64,000 nt of DNA from Cycas panzhihuaensis. Its lineage: Eukaryota > Cycadophyta. Where the stretch lies: NCBI GenBank assembly GCA_023213395.1, contig CM041465.1:214093741-214157740 (forward strand). Reading direction: 5' to 3'. The number at the start of each line of letters is the position of its first letter. The stretch's first letter is position 1. The notes under the pieces were generated by a model. That model saw only the letters and a list, made by a program, of their open reading frames with translations. It had not been told where the DNA came from and ran no database searches. Positions 33,917-45,800 of this stretch are shown piece after piece. A program made the translations under genes and the position numbers.

Positions 33917-35226
33917 TTTGATTGAGTAAGTAAGAGTTAATTTTATTATACCAAATATACTCTAAAGGAATAGTTTCCACTTAAAAGATGTACTCATCAG
34001 GAATTCTATCATCTATAGATTCATTCAAGAAATTGGGTAATAGAGCTTCAACCATCATCTTAGTAGTTACCATTCCTTTTTTTAATTTTCTATTAATAAT
34101 GTGGAAGTCAAACTCTTATAAAAGTAGGGCCTACTCACCCAATCGACCAATTAGATTTACTTTAATGAGTAAATATCTAATTGGATTTGATAAAATAATG
34201 AGAAAGATAATATTGTCTAAGAGATAATGATATAGTTTCTTAGAAGTAATAACTAATAAAAGATACTATTATTCAACAGGTAGATCATGAAGTTTAATTA
34301 CAACTAACATTCTACTTATGAAATAAATAACTCGCTCCTTTCTAAAATCATATTTTTGGGCTAACATACTGACCAAGGATTTTTTAGTGGAAAATATATA
34401 TAAGATAAATAATTTATCAAATATAGGAGGAGCAAGAATAAGGGTAGAGACCAATGCTTACTTCAATTTATTAAAAGACTCTTGATCAAGAGGAGTCTAG
34501 GTAAGAGAAACTTCCTTTTTTAAAAGATTTATAAAAAGCTTAGCATCTAATACAAAATTAGCTATAAAGGGTTGAAGAAATCATAACTTCCCAAGGAAAG
34601 ATTTTACTTATTTTTGTATATAGGATCAACCCTAATGCCATCATGCAAGACTATATTACCTAATATTTTTTCTAATGTCACCATAAATATACATTTGTTT
34701 AGATTAAAACAAAGATAGAATTTCTGATATCTTTTAAAGATAACTCATAGATCTCAAATATAATCTCATTAATAACATGATAAAGCAAGCATATCATCTA
34801 AATAAATTGCTATTATAACACCAATATAATCATAAAAGATAAAAACCATGGCCTAGTGGTATATAGCTCCAACATTTTTTAGGCCAAAGAGCACAACCTT
34901 ATAAGCAAAAGTTTCCCAAGGTGTAATAAAAGCAATCTTATATTGATCCTTAAAGGAAATAAGAATCTAATTATAACCTAAGAACCTATCCATAACAGAC
35001 ATAACCTTAAAACCTACTATCGAGTCCTAAATTTGATCTAAAAATAGAAGAGGAAAATTGTCTTTAGGATAGGCATCATTAATGTCATAAAAATCAATAT
35101 ATATTTAAATAGATCCATTCTTCTTTGCCATAGGGACTATGTTAGAAACCCATTTTAAATAGTTGATACTTTTTATAAAGCCAATTTTTAAAAGTTTCTC
35201 AACTTCTTCCATGATTATGTTTGAAT
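33917..35226 (-). pseudogene. Gypsy I reverse transcriptase and RNase H (partial)
   Basis: Begins at the B2 insertion with MEEVEKLLKIGFIKSI (about 35210-35165), then VSNIVPMAKKNGSI, the FITPWETFAYKV segment and IYLDDMLALS near 34790. RNase H has PPIFDKLFILYIFSTKKS (34454 onward) and FHIINRKLKKG near 34085. Same family as H. Upstream gag and protease are missing; they should lie beyond B2 but were not found at 54772. Confidence 0.9.
35222..35226. repeat. Target-site duplication of B2 (TGAAT here, AGAAT at 54767-54771)
   Basis: Four of five bases match between the two flanks. The weak match and the differing outer sequences leave some doubt. Confidence 0.6.
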
Positions 35227-35540
35227 TATTAGACTGAGGAGTAGAGTAGATTAATCACAATGTCTTAATCCATAACTTGAAGAGTAAATTACTTATGTAG
35301 AATGTTTGGTGGTGTTAAAAAAATACCAGGGAGGTATTCCCATTTAATTTATAGTTTTAGAGAGGCAGTGGATCACCTCAACCAGATGTTAGTCTAAATA
35401 ATTAAAAAATAAATAAAATAATGTAATATACTTTCCTTAGTCAACTATGAAGGCTGCATGGTAGAATTTGGTAGCCTGAGGTGTTATTTGGGGGCCTAAG
35501 GATGATTATATGCTTTTCAATAATTGTCATTATCCCAACA
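35227..35540 (-). repeat. 3' LTR of B2 (314 bp, subfamily B)
   Basis: Starts TATTAGACTGAGGAG, ends TATCCCAACA; followed by TTCTCCTCCA, the complement of TGGAGGAGAA. Partner of 54453-54766. Confidence 0.93.
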
Positions 35541-35550
35541 TTCTCCTCCA

Positions 35551-36335
35551 TAATGTCCATTATATAGAACTCTAAGTTTATCTTTGAATCTGTGAAATTT
35601 AATCTTTCCTAATAGCTTTATGAATATATCTATTGTTTCATCTTAAGTGTTGTAATATACAAACTTAATCTCGCCTACTTGAACTAATTCTTAAATGAAG
35701 TGATGTTGAGTTTCAATGTGCATGATTCTACCCTAAAAGACTAGATTCTATGTCATCTAAATGATGCTTTAATTATCATACCAAAATTTAATTGGCTCTT
35801 TATGTTCTATATAAAAGTCTGGTAGGAGTCATTGTAATCATACAGTTTCACATGCACTTGAAACTACTACTTTATATTTTTCTTCTACTTTAATAAGGAA
35901 ATGGTATTTTGTTTCTTGGTGCTCCATGCTATAGCTGCTAAACCTAAACTAAAATTATAACCTAGAGTGGATTTCCTATCATCAATGTCACCTGCCCAAT
36001 CCAAATCTATATACCTAGTCAATCTGAAATTCACTGAAGATTTATAATGTAACCCATATTTTGTTGTGCCTTTTAGGTATCATAAGATCCTTTTTGTTAT
36101 TTTCCAATGAGTGGTCTTGGGATCTTACATAAATCTAGATACCACATTGATTGCATCTATAATATCTAGTCATGTTGAAGTTATATAAATTAGACTGCCA
36201 ATTAATTATCTATAGACTGTGGGATCCACAGGTGTAGATTCGTCAAGTTTAGATAACTTGATCCTAACTTTAGTAGGGGTTGCTAGAGGTTTGTAAACAT
36301 TCATATTAAACTTTTTAAGTAAGTCCAAGGTGTAC
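35551..36335 (-). pseudogene. B2 RNase H and RT C-terminus
   Basis: Readable in pieces with stops: the end of RT after the thumb, then the RNase H reaching the polypurine tract. It is collinear with 19441-20290 of the mosaic element. Confidence 0.8.
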
Positions 36336-37140
36336 TTTCTTTATGAAATAAAGATGCCATCTTTATCTTGCCATACTTCCAAACCTAAGAAGTAATGCAC
36401 TAAACTCAAATATGTCATTTCAAACTCCTTACACATATCTTCCTTAAATTTTTGTAAAAGATGGGAATTATTTCTAATGTAAAGAAGATTATCTACATAA
36501 ATTCCCATTATTAGAATGGAGTCTCTTTTGATCTTGATATACAAGTTTGGATCTGATTGAGATTTTTTGAATCCTAGATCTCTGGAATATTTGTCAATTT
36601 AGGAATAACATGTCCTGAGAGATTACTTTAATCCATTGAGTGCCTTTTAAAGCTTATACTCTTTGTCTTCTTCCCTCATAACTTCAAAACCTTAAGGTTG
36701 AGAGACATAGATATCTTCTTTAATGTACCTATTAAGAAATGTGTTTTTAACATCTATTTGGTAAACATCCTATACCATTTACGTAGCCAAACTTATCATC
36801 ATATAAATTGTTCCCATATATATAACAACAACAGATGTTTACTATAATCAATGCCTTCTCTTTGGGTATAACCTTTTACTACCAGTCTAGGTTTATATTT
36901 GTCAATTGATCCACCTGATCATAATTTAATTTTATAGACCCACTTAGTACCAATAACCTTTTCGTTGGGAGGAAGGTCAGCCAATTTCAAAGTATTATTT
37001 CTCACTATAGAGTTATATTCTTCCTCCATTGCTTTTCTCCAAGTATCATGTATATTGGCCTCGTCAAAGGTATGAGGCTCATGGGTCTCTATAACTTGAC
37101 TTATAAGGGCAAAATTCACCCTATGGGAATGAGTGGATCT
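36336..37140 (-). pseudogene. B2 reverse transcriptase
   Basis: N-terminus at 37119-36919: WRKAMEEEYNSIVRNNT and IGTKWVYKIKL. The catalytic motif at 36490 reads YVDNLLYI, so the second Asp of YVDD has become Asn (GAT to AAT), a loss of an essential residue. LVHYFLGLEVWQDKDG follows. Confidence 0.9.
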
Positions 37141-38159
37141 TCAATTGTAATCATTGTCCAAGATGTTATCTATATCATGGTTCCTTTAAATCCATTTAGG
37201 TAATCTTTGTGGTGGCAGTTGAGAAGAGGTCCTCTCCCCATTTGATATATCAATAGTATGTCTTGAGTCCTACATAAGTGGCATATATTTAGACCTAGTA
37301 GTACAATCAAGATTTATCATGATACATTTTCCTTTGTCTTGATCATGATCCATGCATAGTAATCATTTTCTTAGAATTTGACATCTCTACTCACCATGAC
37401 TTTTTGAGATTTGGGATCATAGACCTTATAAGATTTGGAGCCATCATTGTACCTAATGAATATATATTTAGTGTTATGATCATCTATCCTAGACCTTTTT
37501 TATTTAGGAACATGAGCATAAGCTAGGTATCCAAAAGCTCTTAAATGGTAGATACTAGGTTTATATCTAGTCCAATCTTCTTCAGGAGTCTTCCACCTAA
37601 GTGCTTTAGTGGTACACCTATTGACTAAATAAATAACAATATGGACAACTTCGACTGAAATTTCATGTCCCAATCTTTTGTCCTTTAACACGTACTTATC
37701 CACCTCAACTATAGTATCATTCTTCCTTTTAAATAACCATTTTGTTAAGGGATGCATGGATTTGTAAGTTTTCTCCATATTCCATGATATGCACAATATG
37801 GCTTGAACTCATTTGAGATGAACTCTCCCCTATTATCTGATCTTAGGAAGAGGATCTTATATCTACTTTGTCTTTCCATATAGGTTTTGAAGTTGACAAA
37901 GTATTGGAATACATTTGAATTAAACTTTAAGAAATAAACCCAAGTTTTTCATGTATAATTATCAATGAATATGATAAAATATTTAGCTCCTACCAATGAG
38001 GGAATATCCATGGGGTCACAAATATTTGTGTAGACTAATTGGAGAGATCCATTTACTCTATAGCTACTATATAGAAAACTTTCTCTATGTTGTTTTCCAA
38101 GGAGACACCCTTTACAAATATCTTTATCCACTTCAATATCTGGTAACCCATTAACCATG
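37141..38159 (-). pseudogene. B2 integrase
   Basis: Resumes at the CCATG duplication of C with MVNGLPDIEVDK, ICKGCLLGKQHRESF (zinc-binding Cys pair), then LQLVYTNICDPMDIPSL, where the first catalytic Asp position is Asn (YTN). The frame 37796-37500 has VNRCTTKALRWKTPEE and IYHLRAFGYLAYAHV. Between the two, the core is broken by stops. The part at 37141-37480 is the integrase-RT linker. Confidence 0.88.
38155..38159. repeat. Target-site duplication of C (CCATG here, CTATG at 49642-49646)
   Basis: One transition separates the two copies. Removing C restores the B2 polyprotein between KEIDI and VNGLP. Confidence 0.85.
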
Positions 38160-38829
38160 TGTTAAGAAAACTAAGTCTCAATAACCAAAAAACCACCACT
38201 AATATCTAAACTATTTTATAACTAGTTATAGGAATTAAAACTAAAATTTAACATGCAAGCTCTTATACTAAAGATAATACAATAAATAAATTAAAGAGCT
38301 AAAGTATCACATATACATCAAATATAACATGGTGAATCCCTAGTATTGTACTAGGAAAACATCCATATAGGAAAGGTTTTGAATTTTATTATCCAAGAAT
38401 AGAGAAATATACATAATCTATAGTAAAATATTTATAACAACAACAATTAGCTACACTACCTCTTATAGTACATCCAATACATCGAATACTATTAACATAA
38501 TAAAAAAACACCTTAAATTATACTATATAAGAGAGTCATACAACGCATAAATCTTGACCATCAAATCTGGAATATTTTGAATGGATGACCCCAATTCTCT
38601 TTACACTTTAGTATGTTTTATAGTGCTAACTTTTAGGGTTAGGGGCTATTGCCCTTGAAGCCCCTCCCTATGGGGGGGGGGAGGGGGGGTTCTAGATCCC
38701 CCCGTATCTCCTGACCAAGGGGGGATTCTTCCCCCCTTTAGATCCCCCTGTGAAAGTTGAAGGGGGAAATTGTGCTACAAAACTATTAAAAATTTTGCCT
38801 CTGAAACATTGTTATCACATTATTTAACA
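38160..38829 (-). repeat. 3' LTR of C (670 bp)
   Basis: TGTTAAGAAAA...TATTTAACA, an inverted TGTTAA/TTAACA pair. Holds a long G tract at 38672-38689 and several GGGG/CCCC blocks (38640-38770). The partner at 49035-49641 lacks about 60 bp in this region. Confidence 0.92.
38672..38689. repeat. G tract in the C LTR
   Basis: G10-A-G7, flanked by CCCC blocks. It could form a hairpin or quadruplex, and it is a site where slippage and assembly error are likely. Confidence 0.7.
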
Positions 38830-38902
38830 ATCTCTACCTTCACAATAATTTACGTGATACCTTTCTTAGACCATTCATCACCTCTTCTATAAACCAAGAG
38901 AA
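38830..38902 (-). mobile_element. C 3' end beyond the D insertion
   Basis: Seventy bases homologous to 62816-62890 of C2, between LTR and the D insertion point. Contains the end of the C interior but no recognisable coding motif. Confidence 0.75.
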
Positions 38903-38907
38903 GTTAA
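38903..38907. repeat. Target-site duplication GTTAA of D (left copy)
   Basis: GTTAA precedes the left D LTR and follows the right D LTR at 45031-45035. The uninterrupted site is visible in C2 near 62890-62905. Confidence 0.9.
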
Positions 38908-40063
38908 TGATCCATTTCAGATCTTTAAAATGCTCTAAATACTTTATTTTTCATGTAAATGGTCTTTATGTAGTAGGAAATTGCCTTAAAAAGGCTTAAT
39001 AGTCTTCATTTAGTAGAAATATGCCTTTAAAAGGCTTAAAAATGTAAAAACATTATATTTCTACAAGTACAAAAAGGTGTTATAACTGCTACCGAGCTGC
39101 TATTAAGGTGCTATAACTGCTACCAAGGTGCTATTAAGGTGCTATAATTGCTACCAAGGCGCTACCAAGGTGCTATGCAAGTGCTATTGTTGCTACTGGT
39201 CACTCTGAGGCTACTACGAGTCGCTATGGAGTCACATACAGTCACACGGAGTCATTAGTCATTACAGTTACTACTGTAGAAGTTAAAAAACGGAAAATAA
39301 TAAAAACGGAAATGGTTTTGGAGGCTCAAATGGTAACCGTTTAGTACAAAATTTGAGGAGAAGGTGCGCACACGTGTCCTCTACTCATTCAAAGAGGAAA
39401 AACTCGAAAATAAAAGAATTTTAGCAAGATTTTCTAAACCGTTTTGAAAGCCGTTGGAAAACAGAAAAACGGAAATAACTCTCTTAAATGGAAACGCTTT
39501 TAAGCGAAATTCGAGAGAGGAATCCAAGGGATCAAGGCAGAGATTCTTGACATGAAAGAGAGGACGCCGTAGCTCTAGACGCAGCATGGAGCAAGATTCA
39601 AGGAAAGCAACAAGAAAGTAACTTTCCGGAAGGAGAACGGCTCCAAATGTGGAAAACTGCGTTGGAGAGAACACAATGAATTTGTAGTAGATAAAACCGA
39701 TTCGAGGATCTGGAAGGAGCCTAGAAAATCGTAGCCGATCGGAGGAGAAGACAAGAAGCGCAGCGATCCCCAAGAGACGCTAGCCGTCTTCCTCACCAAA
39801 AACGGGTTTTAGTACAGAAAACCAAAAATGGCTTCGAGACTTGAGACGGAGGTTCCGGAAAAGAGCGGCTCAAGAAGCACCCAGCTCTCATTCTCTCTCT
39901 CCCAAAAGCAGCTGCAGATCCATTGCATGCTTAACATAGCACAAACAAAGGGTTTTGTAAGAAAATTCTAGAAATTTTAAATTCTATGTAATAATATGTA
40001 TATTGTTCTGGATTTTGTTTCAATTGGTTAAAGTTTTCACTTTCCCATTCAAGATTCAGATCA
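38908..40063 (+). repeat. 5' LTR of D (1156 bp)
   Basis: TGATCCATTTCAG...GATTCAGATCA. Includes three tandem 31-bp units at 39084-39176 and many GCTACT/GCTAT-like words. The minus-strand frames here are not genes; matching frames occur in the other LTR. Confidence 0.93.
39084..39176. repeat. Three tandem 31-bp units in the D LTR
   Basis: Units at 39084, 39115 and 39146, each of the form AACTGCTACCAAGGTGCTAT plus TAAGGTGCTAT. In the other LTR about two full units remain (44070-44131), preceded by a diverged one. Confidence 0.85.
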
Positions 40064-40070
40064 ATATTTT

Positions 40071-40082
40071 TGGTATCAGAGT
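40071..40082 (+). other. Primer-binding site of D
   Basis: TGGTATCAGAGT, 7 nt past the LTR edge; one mismatch to the initiator-Met site. Confidence 0.9.
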
Positions 40083-40176
40083 TAGTTTCTTGAAACCCTT
40101 AGGATTTTAGGGATTTTAAAGAAAAAGAAAGAAAAGAAAAGGAAAAAAATCCTCTTGCTTTCATTATAGAAGTTTT

Positions 40177-41487
40177 ATGAAAACTAGATACCAATATCTG
40201 TTAACGGGTGAACCTCTAACCGAGCCTCTAGAGAGAGAAAGAAAACAGCGAAGGAAGATGGCTGATCTAGAGCAGAAAATAGAAGAAAGGTTCGTGAAAA
40301 TAAAGCAGAACCTCGACAGGCTAACCCAGCTTGTGGCACAGCTAGTTGCCACTTCTTCTCCAATAGCCAAAGGCGTAAAGAAGGAAGAAGAAGAACCGAT
40401 GAAAGAGAAGATGAATGAAGAGTTGGTAGAAGACTAATAAGAAAATGATAAAGAAGATGACAATCCGGCAGTATTCACACATCTATTTAAGGTAGAGGCA
40501 AAACTTGAATTGCCCATCTATGATGGAACGTTGGATGTTGAAAAATTAGATAATTGGCTAGACCAACTTGAAACTTATTTCTCTATTTATGGGTATAAAA
40601 GCCAGCAAAAAATAACTTTTGTTAGGTTAAAATTATCTAAACATACATTAGTTTGGTGGAATGCATACATTAAATCCCATAATGTGAATGAAATCACTTA
40701 GCAACAGTTTAAAATCCTCATAAAGAAGCAATTCTATCCTATTGGATATGAAGAGCAACAGAGGATTAGATGGCAATATTACCGATAGGAAAGAGGCCAA
40801 AATGTCCAAGATTATACAATAGAATTTCAAAAGCAAGCTGTTGTGTTGGGCATCTCTTTACTGGGTAAAGACATGATGCTGAAATATATTGGAGGACTGC
40901 ACCAGCATATTCAGCAAGAACTTCAACTATTTGAAGTCAAATCGCTCGACGAAGCCAGCAAGAAGGTGATTGCCATAGAAAAGAAGAATAAGAAGGTTTA
41001 TGCCAAAAGGAAAAGGTTTGCACCTCCAGAAGGTAGCAACAAACCTACCCAAGAAATGAAGTTTCCAAGTAAAATTGGACAACAATCCATTAGAGGTTTT
41101 GGCAAGATGAAACAAGCCAATACCACCCAAATCAAAATCACTTGTACTCATTGCAAGCGAGCGAGTCACAACGTAGAAGATTGTTGGTTCCTACACCCAG
41201 AGAAAAGACCCAAGAACAAGGGGAAAGGTAAAGTTAAGACTGAAGGTAAAACTTTACTAAACTCTGTAGGTGATGAAAATATTGGCGGCATTGAAGAAGC
41301 CAATGAGAAATTAATGCTCATGGCTAATGCTGAGCCTAGAGACAACCATCAGCAAGTTGATCCAGAGATTAGAGAGGAGCTCTTCATGGTAAGAATCCAA
41401 GTGAAGCAAAGCATGGTTGATGCCATCTTTGATGGAGGAAGCCAAAAGAATTTAATCTCAGAAGCATTGGTAAAGAACTGGGATTAA
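40177..41487 (+). pseudogene. D gag and start of protease
   Basis: All in one frame from ATG 40177, interrupted by TAATAA (40435-40440) and TAG at 40699 and near 40786. A short coiled-coil-like N-terminus (EQKIEERFVKIKQNLDRL) is followed by ELPIYDGT, NWLDQLETYF, LVWWNAYI and DMMLKYIGGLHQHI of Retrotrans_gag. The zinc knuckle is CTHCKRASHNVEDC (41141-41182) with Ala in place of the usual Gly. The protease site near 41430 reads IFDGGSQKNLIS; D-G-G replaces the expected D-S/T-G. A frameshift at 41487 follows. Confidence 0.93.
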
Positions 41488-41877
41488 AGATGCATGCACA
41501 TCCAAAACCATATCCTCTTGGATGGTTGCAAAAAGATTCAGAGTTGCAGGTTACTCACCAATGTAAGTTTAAATTTACAATTTCTGAAAAGTTCATTGAT
41601 GAAGTTGAATGTGAAGTAGTCCCTTTGGATGTTTGTCAAGTTGTGTTTAGCAGCCCATATCTCTATGATAGAGATAGATTTCACCACAGGAGGCTGAGAA
41701 AGATTCAACTCATCAAGGATGGGAGATCATATTTGATCAATTCATCAAAACCACAGAAGAAGATTTCTCTCATATCTTCCCAACAAGCAAAAAGATTAAT
41801 TAATGCTTGTAGGAAGTTTGTGCTGCTGATGATAAAGCCAAAGGTGGAAGGAAATGAGTAAGCAGAATCCTCAATAC
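41488..41877 (+). pseudogene. D protease C-terminal part and linker
   Basis: Frame 3, 123 codons. HPKPYPLGWLQKDSEL, EVECEVVPLDVCQVV and SSPYLYDRD are a conserved block found after the protease in a group of plant gypsy elements. A TAA at 41860 ends it shortly before the RT. Confidence 0.85.
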
Positions 41878-42590
41878 AGGCACTAGATAGGAAGCAAGTG
41901 CAGCAGATTGAAGGCCTAAGGAATAGGTATAGTGATGTATTCCAAGAGCCGAAAGGGCTGCCCCCTAAAAGGGTAATTGAACATGAAATCCAGCTGGTTG
42001 TTGATTCACCTTTACCAAATCTTAGTCTCTACCGAAACTCAGTCTTGGAGAATGAAGAGATTAAGAGGCAGATTCAAGAACTCTTAGAACAAGGAGTGAT
42101 TAAGCTAAGTTGTTCTCCATGTGGATCACCTATTGTTTCGGTGCCGAAGAAAGATGGAGGATGGAGAATGTGCATTGACTACCGAGCTTTGAACAAGATC
42201 ACCATAAAGAACAGACATCCCTTATCGTGGATAGATAAATTGTTGGACTAGCTGCAGTCAGTAAGATATTTCAGTAAAATGGACCTGAAATCAGGCTACC
42301 ATCAGGTTCGAATCCGAGAGGAGGATACTTGGAAAACAGCCTTCAAATCGAAGCAAGGATTGTTCGAATGGTTGGTGATGCCGTTTGGTCTATGCAATGC
42401 ACCTGCCACCTTCATGAGGTTGATGAATAAGGTATTAAGACCCTTCATTGATGACTTTGTAATTGTTTATCTAGATGATATTCTGATTTTTAGCCAAACA
42501 TGGGAGGAGCACCTCCAACATGTTGAGCAAGTACTCAAAGTTCTCCAAGAGCGTGATTGAAACTAAATCTAAAGAAGTGCGAGTTTGGAA
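41878..42590 (+). pseudogene. D reverse transcriptase
   Basis: Same frame as the linker. [32 protein letters not shown] (42125-42180), [33 protein letters not shown] and the catalytic [16 protein letters not shown] near 42475. One TAG at 42249 (Glu to stop or similar, LLD*LQS) and a frameshift near 42560 break it; catalytic residues are intact. Confidence 0.95.
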
Positions 42591-43430
42591 AGCAATCTCT
42601 CATCTTCTTAGGTTTTCGTGGTTGGAGGAGGAGAATTGAAGATTAACCCGAAAGATCAAAGTCATTCTCAATTGGCCTACACCCAAGACAACCACGGAGA
42701 TAAGAAGTTTCATTGGTGCATGTCAATATTTAAGGAAATTTATTTTGATTCTCTCAAATTACGCACCTCTTCATGCATTGGCGGAGGGCATGCAAAGTTC
42801 CATTGGGAGAATAAACAAGAAAAAGCTTTCAAGCTTTTGAAGCGAGAAAATTTGCGAGGCACCGGTCTAGCTTTACCTTCGCTCTGAAGCCATTTGAATT
42901 GGGACCGGCGCTTGAGGTTATGCCATGGGAGGCGATTGAAGCAAGAAGGAAAACTGATAGCATACCATTCAGAGACATTCAATGGAGCTGTCATAAACTA
43001 CCCAACTTACGATAAGGAGCTCTATGCATTGCACTAAGCAGTGAAGGATTGGAGACCCTATTTGTTGGGAAAAGAAGTGGTCATCCACACCGACCACAAG
43101 CCTTTGCAATTTTTGCAGACTCAGTCTAAATTGTAGCAGGCAAGGCACATGAAGTGGATGTCCTATTTGCAGCAGTTTCACATCATGGTAAAATACAAGA
43201 AAGGAACGACAAATAAGATTGCAGACTTGCTGTCCAGACCTCCTCAACAGCAAGGTAATTCCAGTTTATTGGTAGCTATGCAATTTCAACCTCTCTGCCA
43301 TGATGAATATGTTGATTTGTATTTCAAATATGAGGTATTCAAGCCTATCTTTGAGCGACTCTGACAAGGAAAAGTAGTTACAAATTTCTAGGCGAAAGAT
43401 GGACTTCTTTGCAAGCAAGACAAGCTTTGC
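42591..43430 (+). pseudogene. D RT thumb and RNase H
   Basis: Several frameshifts. Recognisable pieces: KFHWENKQEKAFKLLK (about 42795-42840), VVIHTDHKPLQFLQTQSKL (about 43075-43135, catalytic Asp), HMKWMSYLQQFHIMVKYKKG and NKIADLLSRP (to 43240). Stops near 43133 and 43362. Confidence 0.9.
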
Positions 43431-43817
43431 ATTCAAAGCATGCATCGAATGAAGTGGATAAGAGAAGCTCACACCTCTCGAGTTGCGGGACACTTTGGAG
43501 TGGGAAAGACGTTGCTAAACTTGCGATATATGTATTGGCCAAACATGCGGCAAGATGTGACTACAAAGATGCAGTGTACATTATGTAGTACATCAAAGCC
43601 GTGTCGGAAGTTTGGATTGTACATTCCACTTCCTCTTCCATCACGACTGTGGGAAAGTATCTCCATTGATTTCTTGGGAGGACTACCACAAACCAAAAAT
43701 GGTATGGATTATTTATTTGTTGTTGTTGATCGGTTCAGTAAAATGGTGATGTTGATTCCCTGTAAGAAAACACATACAGGAGAAGACATAGCTAGATTAT
43801 TTTTCCAGCATGTTTAA
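43431..43817 (+). pseudogene. D integrase, truncated
   Basis: 125 open codons: zinc-binding HTSRVAGHFGVGKT and CTLCSTSKP, then SISIDFLGGLPQTKNGMDY (first catalytic Asp), FVVVDRFSKMVMLIPC and DIARLFFQHV. It ends at TAA 43815; the following 40 bases lead to the polypurine tract and LTR. The second Asp, the Glu and any chromodomain are gone. Confidence 0.93.
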
Positions 43818-43862
43818 CTATAAAGTTCATGAGGCCATGAACTCCTAAAAAAAGGGGAGTTC

Positions 43863-45030
43863 TGATCTGTTTCGGATCTTTAAAATGCTCTAAATACTTT
43901 ATTTTTCATGTAAATGGTCTTTATGTAGTAGGAAATTACCTTAAAAAGGCTTAATAGTCTTCATTTAGTAGAAATATGCCTTGAAAAGGCTTAAAAATGT
44001 AAAAACATTGTATTTCTACAAGTACAAAAAGGTGTTATAAGCGCTTTCAAAATTTGCTATTAAGGTGCTATAACTGCTACCAAGGTGCTATTAGGGTGCT
44101 ATAATTGCTACCAAGGCGCTACACAAGTGCTACAGGTTGCTCTGGTGCTACAGTCTGACGGAGCTACTCTGAGGCCTCTGAGCTACTACTGGCAGTGCAG
44201 TGATTCTGCAGGCTGCTACAGTGCTGAGTGCACTCTTGCAGTCAAAAAATAGAAAATAATAAAAACAGGAATAGTTTTGGAGGCCCAAACGGTAACCGTT
44301 TGGCACGAAATTTGAGGAGAAGGTGCACACACGTGTCCTCTACTTATTCAAAGAGGAAAAACTCAAAAATAAAAGAATTTTAGCAAGATTTTCCAAACCG
44401 TTTTGAAAGCCGTTAGAAAATGAAAAAATAGAAATAACTCTCTCAAATGGAAACACTTTTAAGCAAAATTTGAGAGAGGAATCTGGGGGATCAAGGCAGA
44501 GATTCTTGACATGAAAGAGAGGACGCCGTAGCCTTAGACGCAGCATGGAGCAAGATTCAAGAAAAGCAGTAAGAAAGTAACTTTCCGGAAGGAGAACAGC
44601 TCCAAATGTGGAAAACTGCGTTGGAGAGAACACAGCGGAATTCGTAGCAGATAAAACCAGTTGCAAGGATCTGGAAGGAGCCTAGAAAATCGTAGCCGCA
44701 GTCTAGAGGAGAAGACGATGGCGCAGCGATCCGGAAGAGGCTAGCTTGATCTTCCTCACCCAAAAGCAGGGTTTTAGTACGGAAAATCAAAAGCGACTTG
44801 AGACTTGAGATGGAGGTTCCGAAAAGAGCGTGACTCAAGAAGTGCCCATCTCTCATTCTCTCTCTCCCAAAATCTTTGCGTGATCCATTGCATGCTCAAC
44901 AGAGCACAAACAAAGGGGTTTTTGTAAGAAATTTCTAGAAATTTTAAATTCTATGTAATAATATGTATATTGTTCTGAGTTTTGTTTCAATTGGTTAAAG
45001 TTTTCACTTTCCCATTCAAGATTCAGATTA
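43863..45030 (+). repeat. 3' LTR of D (1168 bp)
   Basis: TGATCTGTTTCGG...GATTCAGATTA, following a purine tract (AAAAAAAGGGGAG, 43847-43859). Several per cent divergence from the 5' copy by eye, concentrated in the 44035-44235 repeat area. Confidence 0.93.
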
Positions 45031-45800
45031 GTTAAGCACCATTTGAACTTCTCCAATAGTATTGGTTTTGTGAACATGTCAGAATAATTATATTTTTTGT
45101 TAACCTTTTTAAGTGCCACTCCACTTACTTCCACAACCTGTTTAACAAAATAGTACTTAAGAGTAATATACTTTGTCCTACTATGATAAGCTGGATTCTT
45201 TCTTAAGTAAATAACACTTTGACTATCATAAAATACCTTTATCCTTTTCTATTTCCTTCTAAGATCAACTAATAGACCCTGTAATTAGATTGCTTCCTTA
45301 CAAGCATGTGATGCAGTAATATATTCTACTTCTATAATTGATAATACAATTGTACTCTATAATTTTGACATCCAACTAATTGGTCTATTTAAAAGAGTAA
45401 ACATATAACTTGAAGTAGACCTTCTCTTATCTAAATCTCCTATAAAGTCTGAATCAACATGTCCATAAACCTAATTACTTATACCACCAAAAGTGATGCA
45501 ATAGTCACTTGTGTCTTTTAAATACCAAAGCAACCATTTCACTACTGCCTAATGTTCCTTTCCTAGATTTTCCATAAATGTACTAACTAGACCAACTACA
45601 TGTAAAATGTTAGGTCTGATACATACCATGACATACATCAAACTTCTTATTATACTAGCATAAGGTATACAAGATGTATAATCCTTTTCTTCTTTATTAC
45701 TAGGACTTATACTTGAAGAAAGATTGAAATAGAAAGCCAATTGGATAGGAATCGATTTCATATTTGCCAAAGAAAATCTGGTTAATACCTTCTCTATATA
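45031..45800 (-). pseudogene. C RNase H and RT C-terminus
   Basis: RNase H C-terminus at 45134-45031 (NYSDMFTKPILLEKFKW). Upstream, a piece at 45770-45549 with CIPYASIIRSLMYVMVCIRPNI, the conserved end of copia RT. Stops at Gln/Trp positions. Collinear with 62900-63650 in C2. Confidence 0.9.

Larger units (their letters stand above)
38908..45030 (+). mobile_element. Element D: Ty3/gypsy retrotransposon with truncated integrase
   Basis: LTRs of 1156 and 1168 bp, a GTTAA duplication, a primer site at 40071-40082 and a purine tract at 43847-43860. Gag, protease, RT, RNase H and integrase are in gypsy order and still have long open pieces. The integrase stops just after its first catalytic Asp region and the sequence jumps to the polypurine tract, so the rest of pol is deleted. 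Confidence 0.94.

Noticed and set aside
39084-39176. CRISPR-like array
   Set aside because: Units are directly adjacent with no spacers, inside an LTR of a plant retrotransposon.
39381-39799. Minus-strand frames of 130 and 74 codons, with counterparts at 44340-44856
   Set aside because: They are the reverse strand of the two D LTRs; repetition comes from the LTR pair, not from a gene pair.
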